A stretch of DNA of 64,000 bases from Nematostella vectensis (Eukaryota; Cnidaria; Anthozoa; Actiniaria; Edwardsiidae), in the NCBI RefSeq assembly GCF_932526225.1, contig NC_064047.1, positions 2,355,501-2,419,500 on the forward strand. The letters run 5' to 3'. This document shows, one piece after another, positions 53,400 through 60,577 of this stretch; position 1 is the first letter of the stretch; every line of letters begins with the position of its first letter. Made by a program: the position numbers and the translations under genes. The notes under the pieces are model-generated. The model was not told where the DNA came from and made no database searches. It saw only the letters and a program-made list of their open reading frames with translations.

Positions 53400-54340
53400 A
53401 GTTCTTCCCTAACGAACGACCTCCTTGGAGCGCCTTCGGAGAGGTAGTACAACACAGGCTGTCCAACTGAAACAACACTGCGTGATAGATCAAACACTTT
53501 TAAACTCCAAATAGGATCTGTGGCTCGTCTGCGTTCACCTCCTTCCTCTTCTCCAGGAGCTAACAGATATCTAACTCTAACCCCTGGTGGTAGTCTAACT
53601 TCATCAAGTCCAACAGGCCGCTTATACGTTGGAGGGTCAATATCAACCTCTTTCAAACCAATAGATTTTGCAGGCTCTTTGCCAGTAATTCTTATGGGTT
53701 GACTATTCAGAGTTTTCAAAACACCTGGCAATCGTTTCACCCAAACTCTGGACCGATCATCGCTAATCATTTCTTGAGCATACTGATGAGAAAACAACCT
53801 CTCCGCCAGTGTTCTATTGGCGCGTTCGACAAAAGCCTGTGCGCGATGGTTCCCAGCCTCGCTTCGCTGGATGGTGACACCCTTCTTTTTCATAATCTTC
53901 GTTACCTCTCCCCTAAATTCTGTCCCCGGATCGACAATCACCGTATGAGGCCATTTAAGTTTTCTGGAGTATATCTTTTCAAACCCTTTAGCAATTCCAC
54001 TCGAATCCTTGGTAGTCAGTGCTTCTGCATCTTTATATCTCGAGGCAATATCAATCACGACCAACGCGTAACGGTAGGTTTTTCTGCCTACGTTATCGTG
54101 GGGCATAAACAACAGATCGGCTTGGTGAATCTGATTAGGTTTATTCACAGTCCAATGCGGTCTGGGGACATACTTTGGAGCTGGGAGATAGATCTGCCAC
54201 AACGCCTGTTTTTCAAGCCACCTCTTAGCCTCGGCTTCACTGACTTTAGCGACACTAGCTAACTTAGAAATAGCTGAATACCCTTTCCAGTATCCATCGG
54301 TGGAATAGTATATTTTTGATAACCTGCTTTCGTTACTCAT
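53348..54340 (-). CDS. INT: Retroviral-type (rve) integrase of the Polinton
   Basis: 330 aa, intact, starting at ATG 54340. An N-terminal helical segment (about 1-50, GYWKGYSAISKLASVAKVSE) is followed by a linker and an RNase-H-fold core with the acidic triad D75 (QADLLFMP), D137 (VDPGTEF) and E172 (AFVERANRTLAERLF); D and E are 35 positions apart, as expected for DDE integrases. The C-terminus (VGQPVLYYLSEGAPRRSFVRE, split here from 290 on) resembles the small SH3/chromo-like DNA-binding tail. It would join the linear element into host DNA. Divergently arranged with the capsid gene, sharing a 33-bp spacer. Confidence 0.95.
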   Translation of the reverse strand: MSNESRLSKIYYSTDGYWKGYSAISKLASVAKVSEAEAKRWLEKQALWQIYLPAPKYVPRPHWTVNKPNQIHQADLLFMPHDNVGRKTYRYALVVIDIASRYKDAEALTTKDSSGIAKGFEKIYSRKLKWPHTVIVDPGTEFRGEVTKIMKKKGVTIQRSEAGNHRAQAFVERANRTLAERLFSHQYAQEMISDDRSRVWVKRLPGVLKTLNSQPIRITGKEPAKSIGLKEVDIDPPTYKRPVGLDEVRLPPGVRVRYLLAPGEEEGGERRRATDPIWSLKVFDLSRSVVSVGQPVLYYLSEGAPRRSFVREELQVVPEDTEPPPNSVLK

Positions 54341-54351
54341 TTAAAGATTAT
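54340..54351. promoter_or_regulatory. TTTAAAGATTAT box between integrase and capsid genes
   Basis: Lies directly before the minus-strand integrase ATG and 23 bp before the plus-strand capsid ATG, in a 33-bp divergent spacer. The plus orientation matches the boxes of the structural genes. Confidence 0.65.
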
Positions 54352-54373
54352 CTCTCTTTTCTTAAAATAAAAG

Positions 54374-55610
54374 ATGGCACAAGCGATATCAGAAAAAATT
54401 AACCCAAACAGGATCCCACGGGAACCCTTCGGCCTGAAAGCGGAATCGTCGCTGAATCGGATTACATTCAATCCCTCATCGGCAAGTCCTGGAGAAACCC
54501 TCTATATAAATATTCCAAAACTTGCTGAAAATGTAGTGATTGTTCCAGGTAGTGTATCCTTACTATTTGACTTAAACGTCACAGGACACGCGAATAATAC
54601 TCTCGTCAACAACGTTGGCCGGAACCTAGTGTCAAGGCTCAAGATTCTTTTCGGTGGAGAAACACTACAGGATACTCAAAGATACGATCTCTTCCAAACC
54701 TATCACGACTTATACTTACAAGCTGAAGATCGTGAGGATAGAATAAAACAAGGTATCTCCTCTGAAAACATGAGGAAGCTCAGGACAAATGCAGGTGACA
54801 AAGCAACATCAGATGCTAAGGAAGTAGCTCTTGCAGCAGTTCACAACACCAAGTACTGCATTCCACTCGACCATCCTATTCTCGGCGAGCATGGGGTCTT
54901 TTATCCAAAGGCGTTACCTCATCCTAATCTTTGAAATTACTCTAGCCCCAGTTTCCGACGTCGTTGTTTATGCTGACACGGTCAAGACTCCAACGTACAC
55001 AATCACAAACCTCGAGTTGGAATATGCTTGCATCTCAAGTGAATACTTGGCCCGTGAGGCGTTGTCGGCTTATCAGGTTGGTAGAGGATTCTTTTACGAG
55101 AACGTCATTCTCCACAAAACGTTCACCATCTCCAAACCTAATGATGGTGTCATAAACGAGCACATTAATCTGCCGAGGAGGTCAATGACAGGGATATTGT
55201 GCCTGTTCACAGAGAGCTACACCGGAGGAGCAAGGGATTCCGAAAAGTTTGTCAATCCAAGCATCACATCGATCAACATTAATGTGGATGGCATGCCAAA
55301 CCGTCTCTACTCCAAGGGAATGACACCGCCGGACCTCTGGGAGTCGGTAAAGAAACGTTTCGGTAGAGAGGGTGTTAAGCAAAAGGATTTTTACGCTAAT
55401 AACAAATTTGCTCTGTGGGTCGACTTGAGGGCACACCCGGATAACAGCATTCACGGAGGAGGTCTGGTCTTGAACAACACGCGGGACGGAGTAAAACTCG
55501 AGATGAAACGAAAAGTTGGAGGAACGGGAAACATCACCTGCTACATGTTTGTAGTAGCTGACGCGTTGATGGAGGTTATGAACTCGAATTTGAGAGCAAT
55601 CATGTATTAA
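54374..55610 (+). pseudogene. MCP: Major capsid protein (double jelly-roll), interrupted by a frameshift
   Basis: The frame starts at ATG 54374 (ATAAAAGATGG context) and stops at TGA 54932-54934 after 186 codons. The remaining two thirds of the protein continue without any stop in the next frame, from before 54930 to the TAA at 55608. The two parts together match the length and pattern of Polinton/adintovirus double-jelly-roll capsid proteins: an N-terminal strand-rich half with LFGGETLQDTQRYDLFQ, a C-terminal half with PNRLYSKGMTPPDLW and a glycine-rich end. The stop sits in CTTTGA; one extra T, or a +1 ribosomal slip at CTT-TGA, would explain it. Whether this is a dead gene, a sequencing error or programmed frameshifting cannot be decided here. 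Confidence 0.88.
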
Positions 55611-55614
55611 AAAG
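55607..55614 (+). promoter_or_regulatory. Weak TTAAAAAG box before the ATPase gene
   Basis: Variant of the provirus promoter box, overlapping the capsid stop codon and 25-32 bp before ATG 55639. Confidence 0.35.
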
Positions 55615-55638
55615 GACTTGTGTGATAATACAAAAAGA

Positions 55639-56265
55639 ATGGAAGAATTACGGGAAAAAGTTCCTTTTCATTGTATTATCACAGGACCTACTAATTGTGG
55701 GAAGACAAAGTACCTCACGGAACAGCTCCGAGGGCCGTTCCGGCATGTGTTTGAATACATTGTGTTGATTTGCCCGACTTATGCGAAAAATAAGTCCTAT
55801 CGTGGATTTGCTCACGGAGATAAACGTTTCTTGGTATTATCACCGGATTCTAGTAACACCGATGAGATTAACGAGTTACTAACAGATTGTGCGGTGCTGT
55901 TTTCTGGTACAAATACGTTACTCGTTTTGGATGACTGTGCTGTATCGAAAGATCTAAAGCAACGCTCGAACAAGTTTATCGATCTAGCGTTCTCAGGGAG
56001 ACACGATGGGTTATCAGTGTGGGTATTGACGCAACAATTAACATCCATAGCAAAGCCCTTCCGTGATAACGTCGCCTGTGTGGTTACATTCCATAATCCA
56101 TCTCAAATCGGTACCAAAACACTGTTTGAAGATTATGGGGGTGACTTAGACGCCGAGACTCGTAAAAAGTTCGTAGAACTGCTGAAAACTGAAAAGTATT
56201 CCAGACTCTGTTTCTGCCTACGGCATCCATTCCAACGTTATTTGGAGATTCCTGCCACGCGGTGA
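55639..56265 (+). CDS. FtsK/HerA-type genome-packaging ATPase
   Basis: 208 aa from ATG 55639 (AAAAGAATGG; chosen over upstream non-ATG codons). Walker A is GPTNCGKT (residues 16-23), Walker B is LLVLDD (D98, D99), followed by a glutamine-bearing sensor segment (VWVLTQQLTS) and an arginine-rich end. This matches the A32-like packaging ATPases of Polintons, adintoviruses and virophages, which pump DNA into the capsid. It follows the capsid gene by 28 bp with the weak box TTAAAAAG overlapping the capsid stop. Confidence 0.93.
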   Translation: MEELREKVPFHCIITGPTNCGKTKYLTEQLRGPFRHVFEYIVLICPTYAKNKSYRGFAHGDKRFLVLSPDSSNTDEINELLTDCAVLFSGTNTLLVLDDCAVSKDLKQRSNKFIDLAFSGRHDGLSVWVLTQQLTSIAKPFRDNVACVVTFHNPSQIGTKTLFEDYGGDLDAETRKKFVELLKTEKYSRLCFCLRHPFQRYLEIPATR

Positions 56266-56285
56266 GCCCTGATTAGAGGAAAGTT

Positions 56286-56312
56286 GGGGAGCTCGAGGGG
56301 CTGACCCCTCGA
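56286..56312. repeat. GC-rich palindromic element, copy 2 (intergenic)
   Basis: TTGGGGAGCTCGAGGGGCTG followed by ACCCCTCGAA, between the ATPase gene and the next gene, just upstream of its promoter box. Confidence 0.8.
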
Positions 56313-56318
56313 AGTGGT

Positions 56319-56327
56319 TTAAAAACA
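56319..56327 (+). promoter_or_regulatory. TTTAAAAAC box before the 176-aa gene
   Basis: GTGGTTTAAAAACATCTT, 24-32 bp before ATG 56351. The same TTTAAAAACATCTT string precedes the 508-aa gene. Confidence 0.55.
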
Positions 56328-56350
56328 TCTTGGTCTACTTACAAAATAAG

Positions 56351-56881
56351 ATGGCAAGCATTGAGGATTATATGGAAGAGGAACCTGAGTCTAAGGGGAG
56401 TTCGAGGGGTGCGCCTCCCGAAGATGATGTTGAAGTCAAACGAGAATCGCTGGCTATTCTCGCATCTCTTGGGACTACGAAGGAATTTCTTGGTGTCGGT
56501 ATGAGTCTTGGTGATATCAAGAAGCTCTCGGCGAAAGACGTCGAGAAATACTTTGTCCGCTACCAGACTGTCTTAGGCAAGCAAGTTACTGATGGATTAG
56601 TAGAATCAACACTTCAAGTACTGTCTCAAGTCATTTCCTACGTGGTTCCTGTAGATGACACCGAAGCGCTTAGCAAAGACTTACAGAACGACGAGTTGGT
56701 TAAACGCGAATTGTCAAACTTTGCAGGTCTCTTGGTATTGAAGGGAGGAAGGATGGTAGCACTTGCTAGCGGTCTCTTTCGGGTCGCTAAGCATGTTAAA
56801 CTAACACCTTCTTCACAGGAGACTTCCAACAAACTTCAAGAAGTTTCGAGCACAACTGAGCAAACTCTTGAGCACAACTGA
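56351..56881 (+). CDS. Conserved Polinton protein of unknown function, 176 aa
   Basis: ATG 56351 in the context ATAAGATGG is preferred to an upstream in-frame non-ATG start. The protein has an acidic N-terminus (MASIEDYMEEEPESKG), a palindrome-encoded insertion (SSRGAPPED) at about 17-25, and then a helical core (GDIKKLSAKDVEKYFVRYQT, ISYVVPVDDTEALSKDLQND, LVLKGGRMVALASGLFRVAK). I recall similar unnamed proteins in other animal Polintons but cannot assign a role; its place between the ATPase and small virion genes suggests a structural or assembly part. Its C-terminal codons are made of a 22-bp tandem repeat that continues past the stop. Confidence 0.8.
   Translation: MASIEDYMEEEPESKGSSRGAPPEDDVEVKRESLAILASLGTTKEFLGVGMSLGDIKKLSAKDVEKYFVRYQTVLGKQVTDGLVESTLQVLSQVISYVVPVDDTEALSKDLQNDELVKRELSNFAGLLVLKGGRMVALASGLFRVAKHVKLTPSSQETSNKLQEVSSTTEQTLEHN
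56396..56420. repeat. GC-rich palindromic element, copy 3 (in coding sequence)
   Basis: GGGGAGTTCGAGGGGTGCGC followed by CTCCCGAA inside the 176-aa gene, in-frame, encoding SSRGAPPE. The reading frame through the palindrome differs from copies 4-6. Confidence 0.75.
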
Positions 56882-56987
56882 ACACAACTGAGCAAACTCT
56901 TGAACACAACTGAGCACAACTGAGTAAACTCTTGAGCACAACTGAGCAAACTCTTGAGCACAACTGAGCAAACTCTTGAGCAAACTG
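56848..56987. repeat. 22-bp tandem repeat spanning the end of the 176-aa gene
   Basis: Unit GAGCACAACTGAGCAAACTC+TT in about six imperfect copies. The unit contains in-phase TGA or TAA in some frames; the upstream gene ends at TGA 56879-56881 inside the array, so its last residues are repeat-derived. Confidence 0.85.
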
Positions 56988-56998
56988 CTAAGACGCCA

Positions 56999-57010
56999 TT
57001 TAAAGATTAT
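56999..57010 (+). promoter_or_regulatory. TTTAAAGATTAT box before the 141-aa gene
   Basis: Perfect copy of the box, 27-39 bp before ATG 57038. Confidence 0.7.
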
Positions 57011-57037
57011 GTTTCTTATTGTAAATCGAAATAAGAA

Positions 57038-57463
57038 ATGTCTGACGAAAATCAGGAGGTTGAACAGATTACTAGGAACCCACAACCGACAAAAAGCAAG
57101 GAGAAAGATCCTAAAAAAGTCGCTGCTGGTAAGAGAGCTGCCGAAGTTAATAGGAGGGCTAGAGAAGCACTTGCTAGGGAAATGAAACGTGAGGCGGAGG
57201 CGAGTTCAGAAGACACTACACAGGCGGAGGCACCCCACCAAGGGGGAGCTCGAGGGGCTAGCCTCTCGGACGCTTGGATTCCAGAGCTATCGTTTACAAC
57301 TGTACTGGCTCTAGTCGGAATAGGGCTCACCGCATTGGATATGTATATGCGTTTTTACAAAAAGACGCCCAAGATCAACGCCAACGAGACTGTAACTTTC
57401 GAGAGGCCTGCCGCCCGAGGGGCTAGCCTCCCGAACGCGACGCCAAAAATAGGAATGTTGTGA
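57038..57463 (+). CDS. Basic membrane protein of the provirus, 141 aa
   Basis: Starts at ATG 57038 (AAGAAATGTC). The N-terminal 60 residues are highly charged with a DPKKVAAGKRAAEVNRRARE segment. A single hydrophobic helix follows (FTTVLALVGIGLTALDMYMR, about 85-104), then a short basic tail. Two peptide insertions encoded by GC-rich palindromes (ARGASLSD at about 70-77 and ARGASLPN near the C-terminus) flank the membrane helix. DPK..AAGK-type proteins recur in animal Polintons, probably as small virion components. Function unknown. Confidence 0.78.
   Translation: MSDENQEVEQITRNPQPTKSKEKDPKKVAAGKRAAEVNRRAREALAREMKREAEASSEDTTQAEAPHQGGARGASLSDAWIPELSFTTVLALVGIGLTALDMYMRFYKKTPKINANETVTFERPAARGASLPNATPKIGML
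57240..57271. repeat. GC-rich palindromic element, copy 4 (in coding sequence)
   Basis: AGGGGGAGCTCGAGGGGCTA followed by GCCTCTCGGA, in-frame in the 141-aa gene, encoding GGARGASLS. Confidence 0.85.
57411..57436. repeat. GC-rich palindromic element, copy 5 (in coding sequence)
   Basis: CCGCCCGAGGGGCTAGCCTC followed by CCGAAC, in-frame near the end of the 141-aa gene, encoding ARGASLPN. Second copy in the same gene, same frame. Confidence 0.85.
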
Positions 57464-57475
57464 TTTAAAGATTAT
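57464..57475 (+). promoter_or_regulatory. TTTAAAGATTAT box before the 74-aa gene
   Basis: Perfect copy, directly after the preceding stop codon and 24-35 bp before ATG 57499. Confidence 0.7.
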
Positions 57476-57498
57476 CTGAATCTGTAATAAATAAAATC

Positions 57499-57723
57499 AT
57501 GTCAACTGAAAACAAACTTGTGAAAACGATCACCGACTCAGCAGTCATCATCGGATTAGCCGCCGGTATGGGTTATGTTGCTAAAAAGGCTATGAAAGAG
57601 TCATTCATCAGCGACCCTTCGTCAAGTGTTACAAACTACGCTAAATGGGTTGCTGTCCTGTCCGGTAGTATGTATCTGAAAGATTATCTGGAAACACAAA
57701 AGATTTTGCCAAAACCGCTGTAG
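57499..57723 (+). CDS. Small membrane protein of the provirus, 74 aa
   Basis: The protein has two hydrophobic stretches (SAVIIGLAAGMGYVAKKAMK and AKWVAVLSGSMYLKDYLE) separated by a polar DPSSSVTNY segment. Very similar small proteins recur in animal Polintons and are probable virion membrane or minor capsid components. It has its own promoter box and is spaced 33 bp from the next gene. Confidence 0.8.
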   Translation: MSTENKLVKTITDSAVIIGLAAGMGYVAKKAMKESFISDPSSSVTNYAKWVAVLSGSMYLKDYLETQKILPKPL

Positions 57724-57727
57724 GCGA

Positions 57728-57741
57728 CTTAAAGATCTTAT
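57728..57741 (+). promoter_or_regulatory. CTTAAAGATCTTAT box before the 138-aa gene
   Basis: Variant box 15-28 bp before ATG 57756, immediately after the previous stop. Confidence 0.6.
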
Positions 57742-57755
57742 AGATTGATTAATAA

Positions 57756-58172
57756 ATGGCGAGTATAGCATTTATGATTGGTGGAGCTATTCTTAATGCG
57801 ACGGCATTCGTTGGAGGGAGTTACCTAGCGAGATACTTATCTTCTGACGCTACTCATGTTGATAAAGAAAAAATAAGACACGATAAAGCGCTTGAAAAGT
57901 ATCAACAAGCAATGGGTGATTGGCAGAAAAAACGACAGGAATATCAGGATTGGTTGGGGGAAGAATATAATAATAAACTTCGTGCAGACCAGAATGATAA
58001 GGAGACCGATCAGGCTTTCAAACTATACGCTCAAACACATCCAGATTTTGATTTGAAAGAGCCTGAGCTCTCAGATTACTACAGACCAAGTAGCAACCAA
58101 AAGATGGGAGAGATGGTGTACGTTGGAGGTGGAATGTTAGCCCTTGGCTATGTAGCGAGTAGGTGGATATGA
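57756..58172 (+). CDS. Membrane-anchored coiled-coil protein of the provirus, 138 aa
   Basis: The protein begins with a hydrophobic segment (FMIGGAILNATAFVGGSYLA) followed by a charged helical middle (KEKIRHDKALEKYQQAMGDW and on) and ends in a second hydrophobic segment (VYVGGGMLALGYVASRW). This N- and C-terminal membrane plan with a DKALE-YQ helix is typical of a small protein repeatedly seen in cnidarian Polintons. No enzymatic motif; probably a virion protein. Confidence 0.8.
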   Translation: MASIAFMIGGAILNATAFVGGSYLARYLSSDATHVDKEKIRHDKALEKYQQAMGDWQKKRQEYQDWLGEEYNNKLRADQNDKETDQAFKLYAQTHPDFDLKEPELSDYYRPSSNQKMGEMVYVGGGMLALGYVASRWI

Positions 58173-58182
58173 GCCGGCACGA

Positions 58183-58198
58183 CTTAAAGATTTCTTAT
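58183..58198 (+). promoter_or_regulatory. CTTAAAGATTTCTTAT box before the 340-aa gene
   Basis: Variant box 19-34 bp before ATG 58217. Confidence 0.6.
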
Positions 58199-58216
58199 TT
58201 TCAAACAAAATAAGAA

Positions 58217-59239
58217 ATGGATATAGATTTTGATCCCACAACAGAAGAAGGTAGAGAAGATTTGAATACTACTGTAGACGAAGATTATGACTCTCTTATT
58301 CCAAACGATGGTGAGGGAAGAGAATCATGGAATGAAAGGATTTCAAACAGATTTGGTAGAGGTGCAAGCTATGTGATTAGGAGGTTGACCGACTTATGGA
58401 AAACACGAAACCCCGGGAGGGATGTCCCCGAGTACATGGAGTTACAGAATATGGGAGGTTCTCCTTCAACGGACACACTTAGGGTAAACCTTTTGTTATC
58501 GAAATATCCAGATCTTGATGAAAATTTAGTTCAGATTTCAACGGATGAAAGAGGAAAACAATTCATTTCCTTCTATTCTGTGAGAAAAGGTGGTTGGACT
58601 AGACCAGAAAGGTTGTATAATGAAGATAGAACGGTGCGGAAGAGTGTTGACGACAAAATCAGATCCGAAAAGTACAAGCAAATTCAGATTCAACTCGATG
58701 AACTAGACGCTACAGCTAATACACTCAGAGAAGAAGAAGAGAGAAACACCGAGCAAATGAGAAAAAATAATGAGGAACGAAGTGAAACAACTAACCAAGA
58801 AAGACTAAGAGCTATAGATCGTAAAAATGAAGAGCTCAGCGAAAGAAATTCTGTCATAGATGAGACTTTGGAAGAGAATCAATTGGAGAGAGAAAATCTT
58901 GAAGAGAGAATGTCGTTGAAAGATCGTGTCAAAGCGATTTTTAAGAAATACGGATTTACAGTCGCTGCTGTCGTTACCGCTGTGGGCGTTGTTATCGGTG
59001 TTATTGTCTCTAATCTGAAAGCTGGGCTGACTAGTGTTGCAAAAGGTGTTGGAAATGGTCTGAAAACAATAGGCAAAAAATTAGGAGAAATACTCCCAGG
59101 AATGGTTGGTGCTATAGCTAGTTTCATATTTAGAACGGCAGGTGAAGTTGTTGGCTTTTTAGCTAAAAACGCATGGCTTCTCATCGTCGCTGTCGTCCTG
59201 TATTCCGTAGAACGATTTAAAAGGAGACGGAAATCATAA
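58217..59239 (+). CDS. Virion-like protein with coiled coil and hydrophobic C-terminal helices, 340 aa
   Basis: Acidic N-terminus, then a strand-rich segment (about 85-135), a long glutamate-rich coiled coil (about 155-230), and a C-terminal third of hydrophobic, glycine-rich helices (YGFTVAAVVTAVGVVIGVIV, SVAKGVGNGLKTIGKKLGEI, and a final membrane segment before the basic tail ERFKRRRKS). The amphipathic, glycine/lysine-patterned middle helix resembles membrane-active segments of minor virion proteins, so a role in membrane interaction is possible but unproven. Related proteins recur in cnidarian Polintons. The next gene's box lies inside its last codons. Confidence 0.78.
   Translation: MDIDFDPTTEEGREDLNTTVDEDYDSLIPNDGEGRESWNERISNRFGRGASYVIRRLTDLWKTRNPGRDVPEYMELQNMGGSPSTDTLRVNLLLSKYPDLDENLVQISTDERGKQFISFYSVRKGGWTRPERLYNEDRTVRKSVDDKIRSEKYKQIQIQLDELDATANTLREEEERNTEQMRKNNEERSETTNQERLRAIDRKNEELSERNSVIDETLEENQLERENLEERMSLKDRVKAIFKKYGFTVAAVVTAVGVVIGVIVSNLKAGLTSVAKGVGNGLKTIGKKLGEILPGMVGAIASFIFRTAGEVVGFLAKNAWLLIVAVVLYSVERFKRRRKS
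59216..59225 (+). promoter_or_regulatory. TTTAAAAGGA box before the penton-like gene
   Basis: Within the last codons of the upstream gene, 18-27 bp before ATG 59243. Overlap with coding sequence lowers certainty. Confidence 0.4.
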
Positions 59240-59242
59240 CAA

Positions 59243-59866
59243 ATGGTATTACTCTACATTGAAGGAAACGTTGGTGACTTTACTGTCTATTTAGAACAAC
59301 CTATTGAAAAGCCGCGGTTTATCGCGCTGCGAGGATGTGCGTTTCATAATCGTTGTAACAGTCTCTCAAGCGAGGGAACGGTCTCCGACGGTGAGAACAC
59401 TATCCTTAGGATCCCCGCGGGGCAGTATACGATCGAGACGCTAAAACGTCAAATAGATGGGGGTATGCGTCTTGGTGAAAAGTCAGTCTCTATTAGAGAC
59501 TCGTCACTCGAAGTTCATCGGAACGTCGTGTTGAATGAGCCGCTCGCCTGCCTGTTAGGACTCAAGACCAGGGAGCTGGAAGCAAACACTCGCCACGAGA
59601 TAAAGATGATAGGTCACGAGGCTATTTTTATCCACTGCGATCTTGTGAACGCGTCTGACTCCCTCCAACAAGGGGCGCCCTCACAAATCCTAGCAAGTGT
59701 AGAGCTTGATGAAGGAAAGATATACCTCAATCCAAGCGATCCGGTACGGGTTAGCACCACATCAGTCGGTTACGTGAGTAGTCTCCGTCTTAGTATAAAG
59801 GGCGGTGACGGAAACACAATAGAGCGCGGTCTCTACCCGATACGTCTAATTTTAGAAATCACTTAA
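59243..59866 (+). CDS. Penton (minor capsid, single jelly-roll) protein
   Basis: 207 aa, rich in beta-strand patterns throughout. It shows the LRIPAGQYTIETLKRQID segment (about 54-71) seen in Polinton/adintovirus penton-like proteins and ends in short strands (VGYVSSLRLSIKGG, YPIRLILEIT). No membrane segment. It would form the vertex capsomers alongside the major capsid protein. It follows the 340-aa gene by 3 bp and is followed 27 bp later by the next gene. Assignment as penton is by motif and gene order, not by structure. Confidence 0.78.
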   Translation: MVLLYIEGNVGDFTVYLEQPIEKPRFIALRGCAFHNRCNSLSSEGTVSDGENTILRIPAGQYTIETLKRQIDGGMRLGEKSVSIRDSSLEVHRNVVLNEPLACLLGLKTRELEANTRHEIKMIGHEAIFIHCDLVNASDSLQQGAPSQILASVELDEGKIYLNPSDPVRVSTTSVGYVSSLRLSIKGGDGNTIERGLYPIRLILEIT

Positions 59867-59871
59867 AGAAT
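59862..59871 (+). promoter_or_regulatory. CTTAAAGAAT box before the 201-aa gene
   Basis: Overlaps the stop codon of the penton gene; 23-32 bp before ATG 59894. Confidence 0.55.
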
Positions 59872-59893
59872 AAACTCTCCTCATAATAAAGCT

Positions 59894-60499
59894 ATGGAAG
59901 AGTACAACTCAATCTACCCGAACGTACCCCGAGGGGTCAGCCCCTCGGGTGATAACTTCAGACTCCAAAAGACCCACGATGTTTTGGGAAGTTTGGAGCA
60001 AGAAGTTAAACATTACGAGAACGTGAGGAAAAAGTATAAACGAGGGCAGAGCGTGTTTTCAAAGTTAAGTGTGGTCTTAGGACTCTTATCCGTCATTCTT
60101 GGGTCTAGTGGTTTGGGGACTTCTCTGTCGGGTTTTGGTATCGTCGTCGGAGTTCCGTTGGGTGCTTTGGCCGGTGTTTTCGGTCTTACGTCTGTAGGCT
60201 GTGCGGCGGTTTCTAAACGGCTGTCGCAAAAAGTCTCCAAGCACGACCAAACAGCGGCGATGGCAAAGGCAAAAGTAAATAGCATACGCGACCTGGTCTC
60301 TAAAGCTTTAAAAGACAACAAAATATCAGACGAAGAGTTCTCTTTAATCTTGAACGAGGTGGACAAGTTTGAGGCTCTAAAGCTCCAGATCCGTCAAAAG
60401 TCGGTAAGAGAGGACGAAAAAAACGTAAACATTACCAAGCTGAGGGAAACAGTAAGAGAAGAGATTTTGAAAGACCTGGCGAGTCGACCCGCTCGGTGA
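59894..60499 (+). CDS. Coiled-coil membrane protein of the provirus, 201 aa
   Basis: The N-terminus contains a palindrome-encoded insertion (PRGVSPSGD, about 12-20). A first helix (LGSLEQEVKHYENVRKKYKR) is followed by two hydrophobic segments (KLSVVLGLLSVILGSSGLGT and VVGVPLGALAGVFGLTSVGC), then a long charged helical region (AKAKVNSIRDLVSKALKDNK, ISDEEFSLILNEVDKFEALK). The helix-hairpin-helix plan with KYKRG and EEF..I.NE is one I have seen repeatedly in cnidarian Polinton-like elements. Function unknown; probably a virion membrane protein. Confidence 0.8.
   Translation: MEEYNSIYPNVPRGVSPSGDNFRLQKTHDVLGSLEQEVKHYENVRKKYKRGQSVFSKLSVVLGLLSVILGSSGLGTSLSGFGIVVGVPLGALAGVFGLTSVGCAAVSKRLSQKVSKHDQTAAMAKAKVNSIRDLVSKALKDNKISDEEFSLILNEVDKFEALKLQIRQKSVREDEKNVNITKLRETVREEILKDLASRPAR
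59924..59950. repeat. GC-rich palindromic element, copy 6 (in coding sequence)
   Basis: TACCCCGAGGGGTCAGCCCC followed by TCGGGT, in-frame near the start of the 201-aa gene, encoding PRGVSPSG. Confidence 0.8.
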
Positions 60500-60561
60500 A
60501 ATTTCTGTACGAGAGAACTCCCGTCGGATGGATCTATGAATTGAGATGCGTAAAGGACTGA

Positions 60562-60570
60562 TTTAAAAAC
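60562..60570 (+). promoter_or_regulatory. TTTAAAAAC box before the 508-aa gene
   Basis: GATTTAAAAACATCTTATAT, 8-16 bp before ATG 60578 and 20-28 bp before ATG 60590. The usual spacing favours the second ATG. Confidence 0.55.
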
Positions 60571-60577
60571 ATCTTAT

